Positions 18,041 through 26,214 of a stretch of DNA of 38,293 nt are shown here, in pieces. Position numbers and translations under genes: made by a program. The DNA comes from Formosa agariphila KMM 3901. GTDB taxonomy: Bacteria; Bacteroidota; Bacteroidia; Flavobacteriales; Flavobacteriaceae. Within the stretch, counting starts at the first letter, position 1, and every line of letters starts with the position of its first letter. Location of the stretch: contig NZ_HG315671.1 of NCBI RefSeq assembly GCF_000723205.1, forward strand, positions 78,090 through 116,382, written 5' to 3'. The notes beneath the pieces are model-generated. The model did not search any database and had not been told where the DNA came from. It worked only from the letters and a program-made list of their open reading frames with translations.

Positions 18041-18643
18041 CTATATTTCGAAGTTCTCAACGTAAGTTCTTCCGTTGGCACTTATAATAACTTTGTAATT
18101 TCCTACTTGTTTTTCTGATAAGCTGTAAACACGCTCGATGTTTGTTTCTTCAGAAATTGTTTCAGAATGAATTAAATTGTCTTCAGATTTGTTAGTTGTA
18201 GAGTAGTAAATACTTACTTTAACATCACTTTGATCTAAATTTAATTTTGTTAAATAAACGATGTTGCTTTTAAGGTTTACAACTGGTTTAAATATACTTT
18301 TTTCGTTTTTTTCGTTGAAAGTAACTTGTCCTTCAGATACTTTAAAAGGCATGATTTTAATTTCGTAACCTTTTTCGTGTTCGAAAGAATACTCACCATC
18401 AGGTAAAGCAGTTAAGTCGAATTTATTATTGTAAACTCCTGTTGTTACAATAGTAGAGTTGTAAAGCATAAAGCCAGCTTTATCTTTAATTGATAAGTGT
18501 TGACCTTCTTTTACATTATTAAGTGTTAATGTTACTGCTGATTTTTTTCCGCCAATAAAATCAGGAATTCCTGCGTTTGCGTAAGTAGCTATTCCAGATA
18601 CCATTGCTAACATATAAATACTAAGGGCTAAAACTTTTTTCAT
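18041..18643 (-). CDS. Secreted protein of unknown function
   Basis: A 200-residue protein with a clear signal peptide (MKKVLALSIYMLAMVSGIATYANA, cleavage near residue 24). The rest looks like two small beta-sandwich units: about 35-100 (VTLTLNNVKEGQHLSIKD, LPDGEYSFEHE) and 115-200 (VNLKSNIVYLTKLN, GNYKVIISANGRTYVENFEI). This resembles the short secreted proteins of Flavobacteriaceae that have T9SS-CTD-like beta folds, but the basic and hydrophobic sorting motifs are not convincing. Monocistronic, divergent from the AraC regulator and ended by its own terminator. Confidence 0.7.
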   Translation of the reverse strand: MKKVLALSIYMLAMVSGIATYANAGIPDFIGGKKSAVTLTLNNVKEGQHLSIKDKAGFMLYNSTIVTTGVYNNKFDLTALPDGEYSFEHEKGYEIKIMPFKVSEGQVTFNEKNEKSIFKPVVNLKSNIVYLTKLNLDQSDVKVSIYYSTTNKSEDNLIHSETISEETNIERVYSLSEKQVGNYKVIISANGRTYVENFEI

Positions 18644-18853
18644 AATATATAAAATTTGTAAATTAATTACATGGCAAAGATACAGGAGTAGTAGAGTGTA
18701 GAAAACATCGATATTGGCTACTTTGTATGCTATATTAACTGTAAAATAATTGTTAAGCTTATCGAGAGATAAAATAGTATATTTTAGGGTTAATTCTACA
18801 TATGCTATCCCATATACATTTCGTATTTTTGTGCTTTATAAAGTGAAAGGTAG

Positions 18854-19723
18854 ATGAAGTTAAAACCAACATACGAAAAAGTAACGCCAAGTTTTGGAAG
18901 CTCGTTGGTAGTTAGGAAACATACGCAGGAAGCGCATAAGAGTAAGGCCTTCTGGCATTTTCACCCTGAATTAGAGTTGGTGTATGTTAATAAAGGACAA
19001 GGGAAACGGCATATAGGAAATCATTTATCATACTTTAATAATAGTCAGCTTATATTAATAGGTTCTAATTTACCCCATAATGGTTTTGCCGATCGCCTTA
19101 CGGCACGTGGATCTGAAACTATTGTACAGTTTTTACCAAATTTTTTAGGAGAGTCGTTTTTAAAGCTCCCAGAAACCGAACGTATTAATATGCTTTTCGA
19201 GCGCGCTAAAAAAGGAGTGCTCTTTAAACCGGAAACAAAATTAATTGTTGGACCTAAAATTGAATCTTTAAATGAGCTTCAAGGGTTTAGTCGTGTTTTA
19301 AAGTTATTAGAGATTTTAAACGACTTAGCGTTGTCTGAACATTACAGTTTATTAAATGTAGATGGTGTTGCTTTCGAAACCGAACCTCAAGATAGTGCCA
19401 AGGTCGATGTTATCTTTAGGTATATAAATAACCACTTCCAACAGCATATAAGTTTAGAAGAAATAGCAGACCAAGCGAATATGACTGTTCCTGCATTTTG
19501 CCGATTCTTTAAAAAGGCAACAGGTAAAACATTTACAAAACTTGTAAATGAATATCGTGTGGTGCATGCTACAAAACTTCTACAAGAGAGTGAAATGAGT
19601 ATTACAGATATTTGTTTTGAATGTGGATTTAATAACTTTTCGCACTTTAATAAATTCTTTAATGAAATTACAGGAACTACAGCTTCTAAGTATAGAAGCG
19701 AAATGACTCGCATTATTCAATAG
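18854..19723 (+). CDS. AraC family transcriptional regulator
   Basis: A 289-residue regulator. The N-terminal cupin-like sensor domain (about 15-100) has FWHFHPELELVYVNKGQGKRHIGNHLSYFNNSQ and LIGSNLPH. The C-terminal DNA-binding domain (about 190-287) has two helix-turn-helix units, ISLEEIADQANMTVPAFCRFFKKATGKTF and MSITDICFECGFNNFSHFNKFFNEITG. The ligand is unknown. The divergent gene is the secreted 200-residue protein; the 210 bases between them contain a possible TATTTTTG promoter box for this gene at 18824-18831, without a clear -33 element. Confidence 0.92.
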   Translation: MKLKPTYEKVTPSFGSSLVVRKHTQEAHKSKAFWHFHPELELVYVNKGQGKRHIGNHLSYFNNSQLILIGSNLPHNGFADRLTARGSETIVQFLPNFLGESFLKLPETERINMLFERAKKGVLFKPETKLIVGPKIESLNELQGFSRVLKLLEILNDLALSEHYSLLNVDGVAFETEPQDSAKVDVIFRYINNHFQQHISLEEIADQANMTVPAFCRFFKKATGKTFTKLVNEYRVVHATKLLQESEMSITDICFECGFNNFSHFNKFFNEITGTTASKYRSEMTRIIQ

Positions 19724-19758
19724 TACACCGTTATAATGTGCGAAATAAACGTAGAGAA

Positions 19759-20412
19759 TTATTTTTCTCCATTCCATTCAGCATAAAACTGATCTAGAAA
19801 TGCAATCATAAAATCGTGGCGTTGAGTTGCGATGTGTTTCCCTGTTTCCGTATTCATCTTGTCTTTTAAAAGTAAAAGCTTTTCATAAAAATGATTAATT
19901 GTTGGAGCGTTAGATGCTTTATATTCCGCTTTTGTCATATTTAAGTTAGGTGCAATCTCGGGGTTGTAAAGTGCTCGGTTTTTAAAGCCTCCATAATTAA
20001 AGGTTCTGGCAATACCAATGGCACCAATGGCATCTAATCTGTCTGCATCTTGCACAACATTTAATTCGGGTGAAGAAAACGTCGCTTTAAAATTCCCGCC
20101 TTTATAAGATATGTTTTCTATAATATTAATCACGTGCTGAATGGTTTCCTCGTCAACTTCAATCGTTTTTAAAAACTCAGAGGCTACTTTTGGGCCAACA
20201 GTTTCATCGCCATCATGAAATTTACTATCGGCTATATCGTGAAGTAACGCACCAAGTTCTACAATAAATAGATTTACATCTTCGGTTTTAGCTATTAATT
20301 TCGAGTTTTTATAAACCCGCTCTATATGAAACCAATCGTGGCCTCCTTCGGCACCTTCTAATTGTTCTTTTACAAAATTAATTGTAGTCTGTATTTGTAG
20401 GTCTTTCGTCAT
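19759..20412 (-). CDS. HD domain phosphohydrolase
   Basis: A 217-residue cytoplasmic protein of the YedJ/YpgQ-like HD hydrolase group. Metal ligands: H29 (GGHDWFHIERV), H58-D59 (LLHDIAD) and the distal Asp in QDADRLDAIG at about 127. Family members hydrolyse nucleotides or other phosphoesters; the substrate here is unknown. The gene converges on the AraC gene with 35 bases between stops. Confidence 0.87.
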   Translation of the reverse strand: MTKDLQIQTTINFVKEQLEGAEGGHDWFHIERVYKNSKLIAKTEDVNLFIVELGALLHDIADSKFHDGDETVGPKVASEFLKTIEVDEETIQHVINIIENISYKGGNFKATFSSPELNVVQDADRLDAIGAIGIARTFNYGGFKNRALYNPEIAPNLNMTKAEYKASNAPTINHFYEKLLLLKDKMNTETGKHIATQRHDFMIAFLDQFYAEWNGEK

Positions 20413-20424
20413 AGCTATAAAAGT

Positions 20425-20457
20425 AAAAATTCCTAACTGAGACAGAAAGGAATTTTT
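20425..20457 (-). terminator. Intrinsic terminator of the desaturase transcript
   Basis: AAAAATTCCT pairs with AGGAATTTTT (10 bp, 13-base loop). On the minus strand the T run ends the stem about 25 bases past the desaturase stop. The symmetry would also permit the other direction. Confidence 0.65.
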
Positions 20458-20482
20458 GTGTTATATAAGGGTATAAGTCGAT

Positions 20483-21469
20483 TTATAATTTAGCAGGCTC
20501 TACCCATTTAAATTCGAACGAATTTTCAGGGACTTTCATACGCTCTGCAATACGCGTCATTCTGCTTGGAAGTTTAATAAGGTAATCTCTTGCCTTTTCT
20601 GCTTCGTCTGTTAAGCCGGTAACTTTTTCAATTTCCCAACGCTTAAGTAACTTCTCAAGAATATCTATGTAATCCATAGATGTATACACGCCAATACGCT
20701 GTGCGGTATTCGAAAATTCTTCGAAAGCCGAGCTTATTTGTCCGCCAGATTCTCTTAAAAAGTGCGCTGGCATCGTAATTTTTTGTTTCATCATGTAATG
20801 AAACGCCATCATCATTTGGCTAGGGTCTACTGCAAAAATACGTTCTACAAATTCGCTATAGGCGTTATGGTGTCTCATTTCGTCTCCCGAAATAATTCTA
20901 CACATTTTGCTTAGTTGTTTGTTTCCGCGTTCTTTAGCTAGTTTAGCTACACGGTTATGAGAAATGTATGTGGCAAGTTCTTGGAAACTCGTGTAAACGA
21001 AGTTTTTATACGGGTCGCGGTCTGTACCAATATCAAAACCATCAGCAATTAAATGCTGTGTTGTTTTTTCAATCTCACGCATATTTACACGTCCAGAAAG
21101 ATAAAGGTATTTGTTAAGCACATCGCCGTGGCGGTTTTCTTCTCCTGTCCAATGGCGTACCCATTTAGACCAACCGTTACGTTCTATTTGTCCAACACCT
21201 TCTACATCCATTAACCAGGATTCGTAGGTTGGTAACGCTTCTTCGGTAATCATATCTCCAACTAAAACTACCCAGAAATCGTAAGGTAAGTCTTTAGCCA
21301 ATTCTCTTATTTCTTTAACCTCTTCAAAAAACTTTGGACTTTCAGAATCTGGTAAGAAATCTGTTGGTTGCCAAATGGTTTCTATCGGAATTAAATATTT
21401 TTCTATTAAAGCGTCTACGTCTTTTTCTAAAAACTGCATCACTTCTAACCTTACATTTTTTAATGACAT
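20483..21469 (-). CDS. Acyl-ACP desaturase (ferritin-like diiron)
   Basis: A 328-residue soluble fatty-acid desaturase type 2. It would introduce a double bond into acyl-ACP using O2 and reduced ferredoxin. Diiron ligands are visible: EEALPTY (77-82), EENRHGD (110-116) and DEMRHH (196-201), the standard spacing of two E-E-x-x-H-type motifs. Full length compared with the family, no signal peptide. Starts 11 bases after the stop of the acyltransferase gene, so the two lipid genes form an operon: unsaturated acyl supply next to membrane lipid acylation. Confidence 0.93.
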   Translation of the reverse strand: MSLKNVRLEVMQFLEKDVDALIEKYLIPIETIWQPTDFLPDSESPKFFEEVKEIRELAKDLPYDFWVVLVGDMITEEALPTYESWLMDVEGVGQIERNGWSKWVRHWTGEENRHGDVLNKYLYLSGRVNMREIEKTTQHLIADGFDIGTDRDPYKNFVYTSFQELATYISHNRVAKLAKERGNKQLSKMCRIISGDEMRHHNAYSEFVERIFAVDPSQMMMAFHYMMKQKITMPAHFLRESGGQISSAFEEFSNTAQRIGVYTSMDYIDILEKLLKRWEIEKVTGLTDEAEKARDYLIKLPSRMTRIAERMKVPENSFEFKWVEPAKL

Positions 21470-21480
21470 AATGTTAAGTT

Positions 21481-22223
21481 TTAATGGTTTATACTTTGTG
21501 TTACAGTGTGTTCAATTTCGTCAATTAAAGTGTCTGTAGTACCCGTAAAGGTAGATAAATTTATGGGTTTATGAACAGTTAATGAAATATGTGCACCTAA
21601 TCCCATAGGAAACTTGCCGTATTTTAACGTTTTCCATGAGTTATTTATGGTTAAAGGTACAATTGTTGCGGTAGGTATATTTTTTATTAAAGTTTGCAAC
21701 CCACGGCGTTGAAACGGCTTAGGATGGCCGTCTTTGCTGCGTGTGCCTTCTGGAAAAATAACTGCAGCATATTTTTTTCGTTTATAAATTCCGAAAACTC
21801 ATTAATAGCACGAATCGATTGTCTCGGATTTTTTCTGTCTATTAAAGCTGCACCACCATGACGTAAATTATAAGATACACTTGGTATGCCTTTTCCGAGT
21901 TCTATTTTACTAATAAATTTAGGGTGATACTGTCTCATATACCAAAGTATAGGCGAAATATCGTACATGCTCTGGTGGTTAGAAACTATTATTAAAGGTG
22001 TATCTTTTGGAATGTCGTTCTCAAAATTATTCGTGTAAGTAAAGCGCGTGCCGAGTATATTTAAGCAACGCAACAATACAAATTGTAAGGCATTTACACT
22101 ATGTTGTAATGCGTTATAGCCAAAAACTCTATGGCTAATCCACAATATGGGATGAAAAATACATATCGATAATAAAAACGCAAGAGCATATAATGCAGTA
22201 AGTGGATACGCTAGAATTTTCAT
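21481..22223 (-). pseudogene. plsC: 1-acyl-glycerol-3-phosphate acyltransferase, frameshifted
   Basis: Two overlapping frames together make one normal PlsC-type protein of 247 residues. The first frame (to about residue 150) has an N-terminal membrane segment and the catalytic NHQSMYD motif (H83-x4-D88). The second continues with KYAAVIFPEGTRSKDGHPKPFQ, supplying the FPEGTR substrate-binding motif. The break falls in a homopolymer, read as seven A on the minus strand (plus-strand T at 21772-21778); eight would restore the frame. As given, the product would lose the EGTR motif and end in an unrelated tail. Possible causes: a sequencing or assembly error (most likely), a real recent mutation, or slippage during transcription or replication. 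Other copies of plsC may exist outside the window. Confidence 0.85.
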
Positions 22224-22267
22224 TAATTAGGACTTACAGGTTTAGTTTAGCGGCAAATTTAAGATAT

Positions 22268-22294
22268 AAAAAAACCACGCCAAAAGCGTGGTTT
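22268..22294 (-). terminator. Intrinsic terminator of the bacilliredoxin gene
   Basis: AAACCACGC pairs with GCGTGGTTT (9 bp, 5-base loop), followed on the minus strand by a T run. It separates bacilliredoxin transcription from the acyltransferase operon. Confidence 0.85.
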
Positions 22295-22315
22295 ATATTT
22301 TTTACAAAATTCGAC

Positions 22316-22726
22316 TTAACATACTTGGTTAAAAGCATCTTTAAGATTGTCTGCAATCATTTCTGCAGGACGACCTTCAATATGGTGACGCTCTAACATG
22401 TGTACCAATTCGCCATCTTTAAATAACGCAATACAAGGAGAACTTGGAGGAAAAGGAATCATATAACCTCTTGCTGCGTCTACAGCCTCTTTATCTACAC
22501 CTGCAAAAACAGTTACTAAATGGTCTGGTTTTTTATCGTTTTGTATACTCATGCTTGCACCTGGACGAGCATTAGCGGCAGCACAACCACAAACAGAATT
22601 TACAACTACTAAAGTTGTTCCTTCTTTTGCAATAGCTGCATCTACAGCCTCGGCAGTGTGTAATTCTTCAAAACCAACTTTGGTTAAATCTTCGCGCATT
22701 GGTTTTACTAATTCTGCTGGATACAT
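22316..22726 (-). CDS. BrxA/BrxB family bacilliredoxin
   Basis: A 136-residue protein of the YphP/YqiW (DUF1094) family: thioredoxin-like fold with the C46-G47-C48 active site in VVNSVCGCAAANARPG, then GASMS and FPPSSPCIALF. Family members remove bacillithiol from mixed disulfides. Length and motifs are complete. Single gene with its own terminator. Confidence 0.93.
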   Translation of the reverse strand: MYPAELVKPMREDLTKVGFEELHTAEAVDAAIAKEGTTLVVVNSVCGCAAANARPGASMSIQNDKKPDHLVTVFAGVDKEAVDAARGYMIPFPPSSPCIALFKDGELVHMLERHHIEGRPAEMIADNLKDAFNQVC

Positions 22727-23122
22727 ATTTTTTAATTTTTTGTTTAGTATTTAAAGCACAAATATACATAATTAAAAGTGAATCGTTATTTACTTTAACG
22801 TTACTTAAAGACGGCTTAATTTATACTTTTTGGGCGTTCCCTTGTTTTTAAACAAGGTCGGGCTATTCGCTATATCTTTTTGTTTTTTTCTCGAAAAACA
22901 AAAAGGATGCCGCTGCTATCCCTAACGCAAGCCTAGACAGAAAATTTATGTTTTATAAGATGGTTTTAACGTATTTATCTAATATAGTCTCCTAAAGGTT
23001 TCAAACCATGGTGATTTTAGAATTAAGAATAGTGGTACAATTGCAGTTCGTTAACATTCAAACTAAATTTACACAAGTATAAAACTACATGTAGTATATT
23101 AGCAGTCTTAAAAAAATAATTT
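22727..23122. other. 396-bp intergenic region
   Basis: Between two divergent genes. The middle is occupied by the structured element at 22832-22928. Outside it I see AT-rich DNA with no clear open frame; promoters for both flanking genes must lie here but are not obvious. Confidence 0.5.
22832..22928. repeat. Structured intergenic element with nested hairpins
   Basis: It is closed by GCGTT (22834-22838) pairing with AACGC (22924-22928). Inside are an 8-bp perfect hairpin CCTTGTTT/AAACAAGG (22840-22857) and a 12-bp hairpin CTTTTTGTTTTT/AAAAACAAAAAG with a 6-base loop (about 22876-22905). GC-rich blocks between them (GGTCGGGCTATTCGC, GGATGCCGCTGCTATCCC) contrast with the AT-rich surroundings. 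From memory, blocks of this form recur between genes across Bacteroidetes genomes, so this is probably a dispersed REP-like element or conserved RNA. Which strand is transcribed is unknown. Confidence 0.6.
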
Positions 23123-23872
23123 ATGAGTGTTTCAAAATGGTTAGGTGCCACATTAGGTTGGTCTTTTGGAGGTCCAATTGGCGCTATTCTAGGATTTGCA
23201 TTAGGTAGTGTTGTCGATGGTTTGTCTAATGGAGGTATTAAGGTAAATACCCAAGGCCCATTTTCATCGCCTTCTCAATCCAGAACGAGATCGGGGGATT
23301 TTGAAGTGAGTTTATTAGTACTAGCCGCAATAGTTATAAAAGCCGATGGTAGAAGCGATCAGCGCGAATTAGATTACGTGCGTGCACAGTTTGTAGGTAT
23401 GTATGGTAAAGATCGTGCAAACCAAGCCTTTAAATTATTCAAAAATATAAGTCAGCAGGAAAACATTCCTGTTCGCGATGTGTGTTTGCAAATCAAACAA
23501 ATGATGGATCATCCTTCGCGTTTACAATTGCTTCATTTTTTATTCGGAATTGCTAAAGCCGATGGTAATGTAAGTAAATCTGAAGTCGATATTATTTATA
23601 CCATTTCTAACTATTTAGGAATTCGTGCTATAGATTTTGAAAGCATTAAGGCTATGTTTTATAGCAGTAGTGATAATGCTTATAAAATTCTTGAAATCGA
23701 TAAATCGGCAACCAACGACGAGATTAAGAAAGCGTATCGTAATATGGCCAAAAAATATCACCCAGATAAAGTGATTCATTTAGGTCCAGAACATCAAAAA
23801 GGAGCTGAGGAAAAATTCCGTCAGGTTAAAGATGCTTACGATCAGCTTCAAAAAGAACGTGGTTTTAATTAA
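23123..23872 (+). CDS. TerB/DnaJ domain co-chaperone (DjlA-like)
   Basis: A 249-residue protein. The glycine-rich hydrophobic N-terminus (about 5-33, SFGGPIGAILGFALGSVVDG) may insert in the membrane as in DjlA. A TerB-like helical domain lies at about 60-170 (AAIVIKADGRSDQRELDYVR and GIAKADGNVSKSEVDIIY, two paired acidic motifs). The C-terminal J domain (about 187-249) has YKILEIDKSATNDEIKKAYR and the essential HPD in KKYHPDK, which stimulates DnaK. The stop overlaps the convergent TonB receptor gene by eight bases. Confidence 0.9.
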   Translation: MSVSKWLGATLGWSFGGPIGAILGFALGSVVDGLSNGGIKVNTQGPFSSPSQSRTRSGDFEVSLLVLAAIVIKADGRSDQRELDYVRAQFVGMYGKDRANQAFKLFKNISQQENIPVRDVCLQIKQMMDHPSRLQLLHFLFGIAKADGNVSKSEVDIIYTISNYLGIRAIDFESIKAMFYSSSDNAYKILEIDKSATNDEIKKAYRNMAKKYHPDKVIHLGPEHQKGAEEKFRQVKDAYDQLQKERGFN

Positions 23873-26114
23873 ATTTATAACGCATTCCTAAAAATAATCG
23901 AATGCCTTGATTTGGCGCGTACACATAAGACGGGTCGAATGTTAAGGCATATGGATTATCGGCTGTAGGAATAACATCGCCATTATTATTGAATTGAACA
24001 TTTTTATCGAAAGGGTCTTCGGTTCTAGCAATGATAAACGGATTTCCTTTATTAGGTGTCCAATTTAATAGATTCTTTACGCCACCGTAAATTTCAAAAT
24101 CAGAAAAAGCATAAGTAGCTTGTATGTTTTGAATACTATATACCGGCGAATATTCTTCTCTTGGATCTAAATCTCCAAGAAGAGGTAATCGCATGGGGCC
24201 ATACAGATTTCCTGTATAGTCTAAAGTAATATGTGGTTTATAAAAGGAATAACTCACGCCCCAAGTTCCCGAATAACTTTCGGTTAAAATTTGTTTGGTT
24301 GTAATTCCATCTTCAGTTTGCGACACATCTTGAAAAGTAGCTCCAATTAATACTTTTAATCCGTTTGTAAATGTAATGTCAGCATTGGCGCTAACTCCAG
24401 TAGTTACAGCGTGTCCGTTTAAATTATCGTAAATAATCTCATTCGGATTACTATCATAATCTGGCAATATAACATTGGTGAAATATGTATACCAAGCTGA
24501 AGCATCTAACGTAAAAATATTATGGTTTTTTGTGTAAAACGTCTCCAGGTAATTAAAATTGATGTTATAGGATTGTTCAGGTTTTAGTTCTTCAGCAATA
24601 ATAACATCTCTAGCACCTGTTAGTGCAGCGTGCTCTTCTGTAAATAAATTCACAACTCTAAAGCCTGTACCTGCATTAAATCGTATTATGGTTTCATTAT
24701 CCGATTTGTATTTGTAAGCCAATCGTGGTGTGAATATAGAGCCATGTCGCTCATCATAATCATAACGCGCTCCTAGAAGTAAATTATGTTTTGTGTTAAA
24801 CGAAATGTTGTCTTGTATAAAAAGTGAGGGTATAACAACTTCATCGGCATTTACAGTGGCGGGCGTATTGTCGTTATAATAGTTGTATCTAGCTGCTGTT
24901 CCTGCTAAAACATCGTGTTTATTTAATGTTTTATACCATGTTAATTGTGTAAAACCAATACGCTGCTGGGCTAAATAGGGGACATCTCCATACACCGAAT
25001 TCTGATCGTGTTCGGTGTAAGAAAATTGTAAAAACATATTTTCATTAACAGGTAATTGGTAGTTTCCTAAAAGCTCGTAACGTGTGGTATAAATGCTTTC
25101 GCCATAAATTTTGTCACCGCCGCGGTAGCTTTTATCCCAATTCATTTCGCCTCCCCAGCGGTCTTCGTAAAAGAAACGTCCCGCAACATCGAATACCCGA
25201 TTGTTTTTTCGTTTAACCTTCCATTTTTGAAATATAGAAACCCGGTCTTGTAAGGTAAGATCTGTAAAATTATCGTTGTTGTTATCTATGGGGTTGCTGT
25301 AGTTAAAATAATTTATACCTAGTAGTAGCGCGATTTTATCAGAAATATTGGCTTTAAAACTTAGATCTGCATTTACTTCCCCCCAAGACGACACAAATGC
25401 ATCGGCAAACACACTCGAAGCTTTATCTGGACTTTTGGTAATTATATTTATTAACCCACCAACAGCTTCGCTACCATATAACGAAGAGGCGGGACCCTTA
25501 ACTATTTCTATTTGATTTATTAATGAATTTGGAATCCCTGATAGTCCATACACAGTAGATAGTCCGCTAACTATAGGCATACCGTCAATTAATACTAAAG
25601 TGTAAGGTCCTTCTAATCCGTTTATATGAATATCTCCAGTATTACAGACATTACAGTTAATTTGAGGGCGAACACCATTTACATTTTGCATGGCTTCAAA
25701 GATACTAGGCGTTGGGTTTTTCTTTAAAAATGCAGTAGAATACACTTCAACCGGAACTGGACTATCACTTCTTCTAACGGGTTTTAAAGTTCCAGAAATT
25801 ACAATTTCATCTAAAGATTCACTTTCATCTAAATTAAAATTAACAATGGTTTCTTGTTTCGAAATCGTAATGCGTTGCTTTTTTGATTTAAATCCTGTAA
25901 AAGAAGCTAGAATATAATACGAACCATAATCTATGTGTTCAATTTTAAAATATCCATTTTCATCTGTAGTAGATCCTTTGCTAGTATTTTGTATATAAAC
26001 ATTTGCGAAAGCCAAGGGGTCACCTTCGGTCGTGATTCTACCAGATAATACGCCTTTGTTTTGGGCGTAAATGCTAGTGGTAGTTAATGTTAGAAGAAGT
26101 AAAAGAAGTTTCAT
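23865..26114 (-). CDS. TonB-dependent receptor, probable metal or metallophore importer
   Basis: A 749-residue receptor: signal peptide to about IYAQNK; carboxypeptidase-regulatory-like domain (about 22-95, VLSGRITTEGDPLAFANVYIQNT); plug (about 110-230) with RINC-type motif C154-N-V-C157 in QINCNVCNTGDIHINGLEGP and VLIDGMPIVSGLSTVYGL; BtuB-like barrel to the aromatic C-terminus (GMRYKFN). The CxxC in the plug could bind metal. It diverges from a DtxR regulator operon containing FeoB, with a DtxR-like palindrome over its own promoter region, so the cargo is likely an iron or manganese compound. Which metal cannot be decided from sequence. Confidence 0.9.
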   Translation of the reverse strand: MKLLLLLLTLTTTSIYAQNKGVLSGRITTEGDPLAFANVYIQNTSKGSTTDENGYFKIEHIDYGSYYILASFTGFKSKKQRITISKQETIVNFNLDESESLDEIVISGTLKPVRRSDSPVPVEVYSTAFLKKNPTPSIFEAMQNVNGVRPQINCNVCNTGDIHINGLEGPYTLVLIDGMPIVSGLSTVYGLSGIPNSLINQIEIVKGPASSLYGSEAVGGLINIITKSPDKASSVFADAFVSSWGEVNADLSFKANISDKIALLLGINYFNYSNPIDNNNDNFTDLTLQDRVSIFQKWKVKRKNNRVFDVAGRFFYEDRWGGEMNWDKSYRGGDKIYGESIYTTRYELLGNYQLPVNENMFLQFSYTEHDQNSVYGDVPYLAQQRIGFTQLTWYKTLNKHDVLAGTAARYNYYNDNTPATVNADEVVIPSLFIQDNISFNTKHNLLLGARYDYDERHGSIFTPRLAYKYKSDNETIIRFNAGTGFRVVNLFTEEHAALTGARDVIIAEELKPEQSYNINFNYLETFYTKNHNIFTLDASAWYTYFTNVILPDYDSNPNEIIYDNLNGHAVTTGVSANADITFTNGLKVLIGATFQDVSQTEDGITTKQILTESYSGTWGVSYSFYKPHITLDYTGNLYGPMRLPLLGDLDPREEYSPVYSIQNIQATYAFSDFEIYGGVKNLLNWTPNKGNPFIIARTEDPFDKNVQFNNNGDVIPTADNPYALTFDPSYVYAPNQGIRLFLGMRYKFN

Positions 26115-26130
26115 ACGTATAATTTTTAAG

Positions 26131-26138
26131 CAAATATA
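26131..26138 (-). promoter_or_regulatory. -7 box of the TonB receptor promoter
   Basis: On the minus strand TATATTTG, an exact TAnnTTTG match, lies 16 bases before the receptor start codon. The -33 region, TTTTAGTCTAG, coincides with the palindrome at 26147-26162. Confidence 0.55.
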
Positions 26139-26146
26139 AATAAATA

Positions 26147-26162
26147 TTTAGACTAGACTAAA
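26147..26162. promoter_or_regulatory. Putative DtxR/MntR operator
   Basis: TTTAGACTAGACTAAA is a 16-base near-palindrome with 7 of 8 symmetric pairs matching. DtxR/IdeR/MntR boxes have the same TTAG...CTAA arms. It covers the -33 region of the receptor promoter and lies just upstream of the divergent regulator promoter, so metal-loaded DtxR could repress both. Confidence 0.55.
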
Positions 26163-26168
26163 AAATTA

Positions 26169-26197
26169 TTTGTATTCAAGTAAATAGTGTATCTTTG
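26169..26197 (+). promoter_or_regulatory. Promoter of the DtxR-FeoB operon
   Basis: TTTG (26169-26172), 17 bases, TATCTTTG (26190-26197): a full Bacteroidetes vegetative promoter. It leaves only about 10 bases of leader before the GTG start at 26215, so translation may start on a nearly leaderless message. Confidence 0.65.
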
Positions 26198-26214
26198 TGT
26201 AAAAGACATGATTA

